Below are positions 29,724 to 35,295 of a DNA stretch of 35,295 bases, piece after piece. The stretch lies in IMG/VR virus record IMGVR_UViG_3300024305_000004, positions 1-35,295 of that record, one strand, 5' to 3'. A program made the position numbers and the translations under genes. A model generated the notes under the pieces. It was not told the origin of the DNA, did no database searches, and was given only the letters and a program-made list of their open reading frames with translations. Source of the stretch: a virus. Every line of letters starts with the position of its first letter. Position 1 is the first letter of the stretch.

Positions 29724-30315
29724 GATGGCATTGCTTGCGTTGTGGGCGTTTAGCAAAGGTGACCCACAGAGTAGCAACAGCAAGACCAATTTTTACGAAA
29801 AGTGTTGCTTTAGAGCAGTCTGGTGCTTGCATCATAAGCGCGGATATGAAAATCATCGATAAAAAAAGATTTAATATAGACGATTCGTATTCATTATTGA
29901 CTTCAAGCGCTTTTTTGTATTTATCTTTTGCAGTATGAAAAGATTTAGTCCAAAAAAGCCTATCGTTCCCACATAATAAATACAATTCATCTATGTCTTC
30001 AGAATCATCAACATGTTTGTCATCAATCATTATTGATGATGATCTAAAGCATATGCACATAGATAATATTAGTGATGTTACCATCCAAAATATTTGAGAA
30101 GATTCTTCTGCATTTAAGTATGTAAAAATTCCAGTATTTGTTCCGCTAATTGACATTAATTGAATAGACATTATTGCAGAAAATACTGCTAGAATTAATT
30201 TTAACTTTCCTATTAGCGTTGCCCGTCTGTCTTGAAGCATCTTATAGCGTTCCCATATGTTCTTAACTAATACCTCAATATGTTCATGTGAAAATTTATT
30301 TTCTTTTGCAATCAT
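29662..30315 (-). CDS. Four-helix membrane cargo protein B, tail running into a relic
   Basis: A 217-residue AT-rich gene. The frame extends to 30435, but that part lies over the late element and gp46; ATG 30315 has AGG nine bases upstream and gives MIAKENKFSHEHIEVLVKNI. Four hydrophobic segments lie near residues 37-57, 75-91, 145-164 and 170-187, with a charged cytoplasmic loop (DDKHVDDSEDIDELYLLCG) and a helical YKKALEVNNEYE. Residues from about 198 (TPPPPSSHPNP) are read antisense through the gp45 relic, so the true end was probably lost. The layout recalls SLATT-like or exclusion membrane proteins; this is a guess. Confidence 0.7.
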   Translation of the reverse strand: MIAKENKFSHEHIEVLVKNIWERYKMLQDRRATLIGKLKLILAVFSAIMSIQLMSISGTNTGIFTYLNAEESSQIFWMVTSLILSMCICFRSSSIMIDDKHVDDSEDIDELYLLCGNDRLFWTKSFHTAKDKYKKALEVNNEYESSILNLFLSMIFISALMMQAPDCSKATLFVKIGLAVATLWVTFAKRPQRKQCHPTPPPPSSHPNPQDGGGAAD

Positions 30316-30355
30316 TATTTTTTGCCTATGCATAGTTAGAGTTGTTTTGTAGACA

Positions 30356-30406
30356 CACTGAACCCCTTCCCCCTGTCTTCCTTCCCAGCCGCCACTAGAG
30401 TGGCGG
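30356..30406 (+). promoter_or_regulatory. Late element copy 3, before gp46
   Basis: Bases 30356-30378 are the third identical copy of the 23-nt element. Ten bases later CCGCCACT (30389-30396) and AGTGGCGG (30399-30406) form a perfect 8-bp dyad ending one base before the gp46 ATG. As at copy 2, the 3' arm contains the G-rich ribosome site. The hairpin sequence is unlike those of the other copies, so the structure rather than its sequence seems to be kept. Confidence 0.62.
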
Positions 30407-30407
30407 T

Positions 30408-30779
30408 ATGGGTACCGATGCCGCACTTGATACACTTTCGGGCGACTATACCGGCGAACGCATTTCCAGTCTAGCCAATGCCGTCTACCTGCGCCTGATG
30501 ACGCCCCTTGGCACGTGGTGGGCGGACCCTTCCGTGGGGTCGCGCCTGCACGAACTGGAGCGGGAAAAGGACGTGGCGCGGGTGCGGCGTCTGGCCGTCC
30601 AGTACGCCGAGCAGGCCCTGCAACCGCTGGTGACGGACGGACGCGCCCGCGCCGTCAGCGTCACCGTCAGCGGCCTGGGACGGGACGATTCCGGCGGCGG
30701 GCGCTGCCTGCTGCATGTGGAAGTCACCGACGCGGCGGGCCGCCATGAAATGTACACCCATCCCGTGCGGGTTTCCTAA
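30408..30779 (+). CDS. gp46-like baseplate protein (GPW/gp25 family)
   Basis: A 123-residue protein starting MGTDAALDTLSGDYTGERIS, with LANAVYLRLMTPLGTWWADP and RLAVQYAEQALQPL, as in Mu gp46 and T4 gp25-type wedge proteins. It helps form the baseplate wedge. The start follows the hairpin of late element copy 3. A decayed second copy of its first about 50 codons lies one kilobase upstream. Confidence 0.92.
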   Translation: MGTDAALDTLSGDYTGERISSLANAVYLRLMTPLGTWWADPSVGSRLHELEREKDVARVRRLAVQYAEQALQPLVTDGRARAVSVTVSGLGRDDSGGGRCLLHVEVTDAAGRHEMYTHPVRVS

Positions 30780-30788
30780 GGGGCGGCC

Positions 30789-31850
30789 ATGTCTTTCATC
30801 ATCCCCACCTTCGAGCAGATACGCGCGGCCCTGCTGCGCGACGTGAAGAACCTGCTGCCCGACGCCGCCACCACCACGGACAGCGACGCCTACGTGCGCG
30901 CGTCGTCCGTGGCCTCTGCGGTGGAGGGCCTGTACCAGCATCAGGCGTGGATGGCCCGCCAGATACTGCCGGACACGGCGGATACCGCCTACCTTGAACT
31001 GCATGCGTCCTTGCGCGGCATCACCCGCAAGGCGGCCACCACGGCCACGGGCACGCTGTCCGTTACCGGCACCGCCGGAGCAGAAGTGCCCGCGTCCACC
31101 CTGGTGCGCCACGTGGCCACCGGGGTCACCTTTGCCACCACGGCTGCCGTCACCCTGAACGAAGGCGGCACGGCCACCATCGCCTGCGCGGCGGCCAGCG
31201 CCGGGGCCATGTCCGACTACGCCGACGAGCCGGTGCTGTTCGTCACCGCGCCCACGGGCGTGCAGGCCGAGGCCCGGCTGACCCTCACCGGCGGCACCGA
31301 CGCGGAAACCGACGCGGAACTGCTGGCCCGCCTGCTGGACTACATGCGCAACCCGCCCGGCGGCGGCAACCGCTACGACTACCGGCGCTGGGCCATGGAG
31401 GTGCCGGGCATCACCGGGGCGTGGGTCTACCCGCTGCGCCGGGGCATCGGCACCGTGGACGTGGCCGTGCTGTCCGCCGGGGGGCTGCCGTCGGCGGAAC
31501 TGGTGGCCGCCGCACAGGCCAGCATCGATGCCAAGCGCCCGGTGGCCTGCAAGGATGCGCTGGTGCTGCCGCCCGCGCCGCTGCCCGTGGATGTGCAGGT
31601 GCGGGTCCGTCTGTCCGGCGTGCTGCTGGCCACCCTTGCGGCGCAGGTGCAGGCCGCCCTGGCCGCCTACTTCCTGACGCTGGAGCCGGGCGGGCTGGTG
31701 GTGCGGTCGCGCATCGCCGCCATCATTTCCGGGCTGCCCGGCGTGGCCGATTGCGAGGTGGCCGCCCCCGCCGCCAACGTGCAGGCCGTGGTGGATGCCG
31801 CGCGCATCGAATGGCCGCGCCTTGGCGCGGTCACCGTGGAGGCCATGTGA
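30789..31850 (+). CDS. gp47-like baseplate wedge protein (baseplate J family)
   Basis: A 353-residue protein: FIIPTFEQIRAALLRDVKNL, ADTAYLELHASLRGI, LLDYMRNPPGGGNRYDYRRW and VPGITGAWVYPL are typical of Mu gp47 and P2 gpJ. It connects baseplate wedges and fibres. AAGGGG precedes the ATG, and its stop overlaps the GTG of the next gene. Confidence 0.94.
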   Translation: MSFIIPTFEQIRAALLRDVKNLLPDAATTTDSDAYVRASSVASAVEGLYQHQAWMARQILPDTADTAYLELHASLRGITRKAATTATGTLSVTGTAGAEVPASTLVRHVATGVTFATTAAVTLNEGGTATIACAAASAGAMSDYADEPVLFVTAPTGVQAEARLTLTGGTDAETDAELLARLLDYMRNPPGGGNRYDYRRWAMEVPGITGAWVYPLRRGIGTVDVAVLSAGGLPSAELVAAAQASIDAKRPVACKDALVLPPAPLPVDVQVRVRLSGVLLATLAAQVQAALAAYFLTLEPGGLVVRSRIAAIISGLPGVADCEVAAPAANVQAVVDAARIEWPRLGAVTVEAM

Positions 31851-32416
31851 GCGGGCACGCCACCCTGTTGCGCACGCTGCTGCCGCCCGTCAGCTACGAC
31901 CCCAACGGCACAGCCATCGGCGCGCACCTCACCGCAGAGGGCGCGGCGCTGGATGCGGCGCTGGCATCGTCCGTGCGGGCGGTGCTGGGCATCAACCCCT
32001 TCCGGGCCACGGAATGGCTGGAGGATTGGGAGCGCGTCTACGGCCTGCCGGACCCGTGCGCCCGTGCCGACCGTACCCTGCAAGAGCGCATCACCGCGCT
32101 GGCCATCGCCGTGCAGGAGCGCGGCGGCCTCTCGCGCGGGTGGTACGTCCGGCTGGGGGCCATGCTGGGCTACACGGTGACGGTGCGGGAATACCAGCCC
32201 TTCCGGGCTGGGCGTTCGCGCGCCGGTGACGCCCTGACCAACGGCGACTGGCAATTCGCATGGGCCGTGGCCTCGCCCGCGCAGACCGTCCACCGGTTCC
32301 GGGCCGGGCGCAGCGCGGCAGGCGAACCGTTGGCCCATTGGGGCGACGAGATTCTGGAATGCGTGATGCGCAGGCTTGCCCCGGCGCACACCAAAGTGCT
32401 GTTTATCTACGGATAG
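31847..32416 (+). CDS. gp48-like tail protein (DUF2313)
   Basis: A 189-residue protein from GTG 31847 (VSGHATLLRTLLPPVSYDPN) with GGAGG seven bases upstream. ATEWLEDWERVYGLPDPCA and RGGLSRGWYVRLGAMLGYTV are the DUF2313/YmfQ signature, a baseplate-to-fibre adaptor. The upstream open frame is a shadow of gp47. Confidence 0.92.
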   Translation: MSGHATLLRTLLPPVSYDPNGTAIGAHLTAEGAALDAALASSVRAVLGINPFRATEWLEDWERVYGLPDPCARADRTLQERITALAIAVQERGGLSRGWYVRLGAMLGYTVTVREYQPFRAGRSRAGDALTNGDWQFAWAVASPAQTVHRFRAGRSAAGEPLAHWGDEILECVMRRLAPAHTKVLFIYG

Positions 32417-32459
32417 TTATGGATAGTTACGGAACGGAGAGCAACGGACAGGAGCCGCC

Positions 32460-33821
32460 ATGCACCGCATAGACACCCCCGGCGCGACGCCGGACAACCG
32501 CTTTACCGAAGGCGACCCCACCATCCCCACCGCCGCCACGGAAGTCAGCGCCGAATGGCTGACCGCCGTGCAGGAAGAGGTGGCCACCGTCATCGCCGGG
32601 GCGGGCATCGCCCTGGACAAGGCCGACAACGGCCAGTTGCTGGAGGCCATCAAGACGCTGGGGCCGGATCGCTTCAAGGGCTTTGCCACTTCCGGCCAGC
32701 ACGAAGCATGGGAGGCCGATCTGGCGGCCATCAACCGCAACAGCCTGTATGCGGTGCGCAAGGGCACGGCCACCGGCTTGCCGGAGGACATGCCCGCCGA
32801 AGCGTGGGCATTCGTCCACACCATGGTCATGCCCGGCGATGCCGCGCGCACCCAACTGCTGTGGTCCGTGGACGACCCGGACCACCCCGGCTGGTGGCGA
32901 CGGCGCACTGCGGGCGCGTGGGGCGAGTGGAAGAGCGTCGGGTCCGGCGGTTCGGGCATGCCCATCGGCATGACCTTCTGGTGGCCGGGCACCACGCCCC
33001 CGGCGGGGTCGCTGGCCATCAACGACGGGCCGCTGCTGCTGCGCGCGGCGTACCCGCAGTTATGGGCCATGGCGCAGGCCAGCGGAAACATCATCACCGA
33101 GGCCGCGTGGCAGGCGCAGGCCGCCGTGCAGTCGTCGGTGGGTGCGTTTTCCAGCGGTGACGGGGCGACGACGTTCCGCTGCCCGAGATTGCGCGATTTC
33201 GTGCGCGGGGCGGACCCGGCGGGGGGGCGTGGCGTCGGGATGTGGCAGGATGCTTCGAGCATCACCGGTTCCGTGCTCTACGAAGGCGGCTCGCCGGGTG
33301 CTGGTTTGCGGCTGAACCTGGGGAGTCTTGATGGACAACAGCAGGTCCAGTCTTCCACGGCAAACAGCAGCAGCCCCACCACGCAACTCTCCGTGACCAC
33401 CGGGCGCATGCGACCGCCATCGGTCAGTTGGCTGCCCTGCATCAAGGCATTCGACACCGTGACCAACGCGGGCGAGGTGGACATTGCCGCGCTGGCCGCC
33501 ACGCTGACGGACAAGGTGGACAAGTCCGCCTGGGTCACCCTTGTGGCGGGGCGGGCGTGGAAGCTGCCCAACGGACTGATCTTCCAATTCGGGACGTACA
33601 CCGGGCTGGCCTATGACCAGTCGGTGACGATTACCCTGCCTGCCACCATGCCCACCGGCGGGCTGTTCTGCGCAGGCAGTGATGACGACACCGGCAGCAA
33701 CCTTGCTGTCGTGCTGGCAAAGTTCATGAGCAACGGTTCGATCCGCCTGACCAACGACGCCGCCTATGCAGTCACCGGCGGGCGCACCATATCCGGCAAA
33801 TGGATTGCCGTCGGGTACTAG
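32460..33821 (+). CDS. Tail fibre protein with collar-type domain
   Basis: A 453-residue receptor-binding fibre. The N-terminal part (MHRIDTPGATPDNRFTEGDP, then AEWLTAVQEEVATVIAGAGI) is the usual attachment segment of Mu-like fibres. A collar-type fold follows (MPIGMTFWWPGTTPPAGSLA, TTFRCPRLRDFVRGAD, MRPPSVSWLPCIKAF). The C-terminal part from about residue 345 (VDKSAWVTLVAG, LPNGLIFQFGTYTG) is a beta-rich tip resembling fibre tip modules. CAGGAG precedes the ATG. No inverted repeats or invertase for fibre switching are visible. Confidence 0.92.
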   Translation: MHRIDTPGATPDNRFTEGDPTIPTAATEVSAEWLTAVQEEVATVIAGAGIALDKADNGQLLEAIKTLGPDRFKGFATSGQHEAWEADLAAINRNSLYAVRKGTATGLPEDMPAEAWAFVHTMVMPGDAARTQLLWSVDDPDHPGWWRRRTAGAWGEWKSVGSGGSGMPIGMTFWWPGTTPPAGSLAINDGPLLLRAAYPQLWAMAQASGNIITEAAWQAQAAVQSSVGAFSSGDGATTFRCPRLRDFVRGADPAGGRGVGMWQDASSITGSVLYEGGSPGAGLRLNLGSLDGQQQVQSSTANSSSPTTQLSVTTGRMRPPSVSWLPCIKAFDTVTNAGEVDIAALAATLTDKVDKSAWVTLVAGRAWKLPNGLIFQFGTYTGLAYDQSVTITLPATMPTGGLFCAGSDDDTGSNLAVVLAKFMSNGSIRLTNDAAYAVTGGRTISGKWIAVGY

Positions 33822-33829
33822 GAGACACC

Positions 33830-34288
33830 ATGCAGTTGCAGAGTTACTACGCCGCCTCGACCGGCGAGTTCCATATCGAATCGTTGGGCACCGCACCCGC
33901 CGATGCCGTGCCGATCACGCCGGAGGAGCACGAGGCCCTGCTGGCCGCGCAGGACCGGGGCCTGCGCATCGTTCCCGGCGCTGACGGCCAACCCGTTGCC
34001 GTGGATGGCCTGCCTACGCTGGATGATGCCGTGGCCGCCAAAGCGCGCGAAATCCGTACCGGGTACGACACCGCCCTTGCGGGCGTGCTGGCCGGGGCGG
34101 ATGCCACCGCCACCGGCGTGGCCGTGGGTTCGGCCCTGATGGCCGTCACCGACCCGCAGGGACTGGAATATCTGGTGGACATGCTGACCGCCCGCCGCGT
34201 GGCGCTGGAACAGGCCCTGTTGGCCGCGCAGGCCGGAGAGGAACCCTTGGCCGCCGTGCTGGGCATCGTGGTGAGCTATCCCACGTAG
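33830..34288 (+). CDS. Tail fibre assembly chaperone (Tfa/DUF4376-like)
   Basis: A 152-residue protein starting MQLQSYYAASTGEFHIESLG, with ITPEEHEALLAAQDRGLRIV and the helical AKAREIRTGYDTALAGVLAG. Such proteins help fold or attach the fibre and always follow it. AGGAGACACC precedes ATG 33830; the in-frame codon at 33800 lies inside the fibre gene. It is the last virion gene in the window. Confidence 0.85.
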   Translation: MQLQSYYAASTGEFHIESLGTAPADAVPITPEEHEALLAAQDRGLRIVPGADGQPVAVDGLPTLDDAVAAKAREIRTGYDTALAGVLAGADATATGVAVGSALMAVTDPQGLEYLVDMLTARRVALEQALLAAQAGEEPLAAVLGIVVSYPT

Positions 34289-34295
34289 CGTGATT

Positions 34296-34492
34296 GCCCG
34301 GCGCCGGGCGCGTTCACTGACAATTGCAGAGGGAAGAGAAAGGAAAGGCCCGGTCGCGCGCTGCCATATGGGAAGACGCGACCGGGCACGAAGCCGAGAG
34401 GAACAGGCGGGGGCGTTTCCGCGCCCCCACCGGCCCGACCGAGAACTCGCGTAGGCAGGAAATGAATGAAGCGCCCGGCTCGGGCCGGGCGC
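34296..34492. terminator. Run of four perfect stem-loops after the last late gene
   Basis: The 250-base gap has no gene. It contains GCCCGGCGCCGGGC (34296-34309), an 11-bp stem (34348-34358 with 34377-34387, 18-base loop), GGGGGCG/CGCCCCC (34409-34415, 34422-34428) and GCGCCCGGC/GCCGGGCGC (34471-34479, 34484-34492). The last is flanked by ATGAA and TTCAT and has T-rich DNA on both sides, so it is the best bidirectional terminator between the late operon and the convergent cargo gene. The rest could be a structured RNA. Confidence 0.6.
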
Positions 34493-34539
34493 TCTTCATC
34501 ACTAGAGATTCCTCGCAGGAAAAAACGATGAACGGCCTG

Positions 34540-35295
34540 TCAATTTTCAGCGGTTGCACCGAAGAAAACAGGCATGTCTTTGGACACATGAGCCCAGTAC
34601 TGAACCTTGTCGCGATGCGTTTTGACCGAGCCGGGAAGACCTTCCCCTCCGACCAGCTTGAGGTCGCGCAAAATCTGGCCCCTTTGATCTGGCGTATATT
34701 CAGGATTCACGGTTGCGATTAGTGTAATCATGCAGGATATCGTATCCATCGCCGCATTGGCATTTCCGCCCGGTGCCGACATCAGCATGACTTCGCGCAC
34801 CCGGCGGGTTTTCTGGTCCGCAGTAACCAGAAAGCCCACAACGTCCGTCAACATGGCCTGTCCGGTATCCCTGTCTTCACCCTTTTCAATTTTCAAGGCA
34901 GGCAGCTTGTGATTGAATTTAAGCTTTTTTGCTGTCTTGTTGAAGTTCTTGTGGAATTCTTCGATTTTCATATTCATTGAGGCAGGAGGAAGCGGGGCGG
35001 GCGCAGGCTCCTCTGGCTCGCGCTGCGGCTCTGCACTCGGTGCTGGCGCTTGTGCGGGAGTTTGACCGGAGGAGCCTGCGGTGGAAGCAGACTGATTAGT
35101 AATTGTATCGGGTGTTTTCTTGGCAGGTGAAACGACATTAAACGCCATCGTACACGCAATGGATATACCAAAATAAAGACCAAATGCCTTCAACCGAGTC
35201 GGATTTTCGGTCCGTAGTACTAATGAAGGCTTAAGCAAGCCAACTACTGAAGCCAGTAGTGAGCAAAGAACAGCAAGAGCCAGAACAGTGGCCAT
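34540..35295 (-). CDS. Membrane-anchored Pro-rich cargo protein beyond the tail fibre
   Basis: A 251-residue protein whose ATG is the last codon in the window (35295-35293); an earlier start beyond the edge cannot be excluded. Residues 2-21 and about 37-55 are membrane segments. A Pro/Ala/Glu-rich spacer follows (residues 65-105, APAPSAEPQREPEEPAPAP), then a soluble domain (MKIEEFHKNFNKTAKKLKFN, VVGFLVTADQKTRRVREVML, TPDQRGQILRDLKLVG). No family is recognised. Gene position right of the fibre, where Mu has com-mom, and opposite strand mark it as cargo; the domain probably sits in the periplasm. Confidence 0.8.
   Translation of the reverse strand: MATVLALAVLCSLLASVVGLLKPSLVLRTENPTRLKAFGLYFGISIACTMAFNVVSPAKKTPDTITNQSASTAGSSGQTPAQAPAPSAEPQREPEEPAPAPLPPASMNMKIEEFHKNFNKTAKKLKFNHKLPALKIEKGEDRDTGQAMLTDVVGFLVTADQKTRRVREVMLMSAPGGNANAAMDTISCMITLIATVNPEYTPDQRGQILRDLKLVGGEGLPGSVKTHRDKVQYWAHVSKDMPVFFGATAEN

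Larger units (their letters stand above)
1..35295 (+). mobile_element. Mu-like transposable prophage, both ends outside the window
   Basis: The gene order follows phage Mu: repressor facing left, early regulators, DDE transposase, AAA+ partner, gp16, Mor, lysis genes, terminase, portal, gpF, gpG, protease/scaffold, capsid, gp35-gp48 homologues, tail fibre and fibre chaperone. The backbone is GC-rich with tight spacing and overlapping starts and stops. Seven probable cargo genes interrupt it. No terminal dinucleotide, target duplication or host gene is visible, because the repressor is cut at base 1 and the last gene starts at base 35295. No Gam-like nuclease inhibitor, second (C-type) activator, DNA invertase or mom gene was recognised. 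Confidence 0.95.

Noticed and set aside
29369-29862. Two plus-strand open frames (29369-29566 and 29572-29862)
   Set aside because: They run out of frame over the decayed gp46 and gp45 copies and have no ribosome sites or sensible proteins.
1-35295. CRISPR arrays, tRNA or rRNA genes, insertion sequences
   Set aside because: No regularly spaced repeats, cloverleaf or IS-type terminal repeats with a second transposase were seen.

Overview
The window is almost entirely one Mu-like transposable prophage (a tailed phage with a contractile tail that replicates by transposition). The backbone is very GC-rich, and the gene set and gene style resemble Mu-like prophages of Desulfovibrio/Nitratidesulfovibrio (Desulfovibrionaceae). 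The host genus is inferred from protein style and base composition; no host gene is visible. Neither prophage end is in the window: the left edge cuts a repressor gene on the minus strand, and the right edge lies in a cargo gene beyond the tail fibre.

Layout. 1-1041: immunity and early control (truncated repressor, promoter region, a leader with competing hairpins, two small early regulators). 1051-5434: transposition genes (MuA-like DDE transposase, MuB-like AAA+ ATPase) and small early genes. 6119-7017: gp16/GemA-like protein and a Mor-family activator of later transcription. 7821-9678: lysis (holin, transglycosylase endolysin, Rz with nested Rz1). 9675-16388: gp25-like protein, terminase subunits, portal, gpF-like head protein with a C-terminal toxin-like nuclease domain, and gpG. 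17793-19886: protease I, internal-start scaffold, major capsid T. 19898-25768: connector and tail genes with a dnaX-like -1 frameshift. 25789-34288: gp43 to gp48 baseplate genes, tail fibre and fibre chaperone.

Seven AT-rich or lone genes break this backbone at operon or gene junctions and look like cargo (morons): a lipoprotein (5552-5974, minus), a secreted protein (7026-7691), a small protein packed exactly between the two terminase genes (10669-10947, minus), a GHKL-ATPase/STAS-like protein (16487-17746), a small protein (29048-29332, minus), a four-helix membrane protein (29662-30315, minus) and an anchored Pro-rich protein (34540-35295, minus).

The most unusual points are these. (1) An identical 23-nt element followed by a dyad of different sequence stands before the lysis, protease/head and gp46 baseplate operons, where Mu-type late promoters would be expected; each time it abuts a cargo gene. 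(2) The gp45-gp46 junction holds two stacked cargo insertions separated by decayed second copies of the gp46 start and the gp45 end. (3) The GHKL-ATPase/DUF4325-like cargo resembles a partner-switch pair fused in one chain and is the best candidate for an undescribed defence or host-control system. (4) The gpF-gpG gap can fold as a pseudoknot whose strand order matches HDV-like ribozymes. (5) A canonical A AAA AAG slippery site with an upstream Shine-Dalgarno lies at the tail chaperone.
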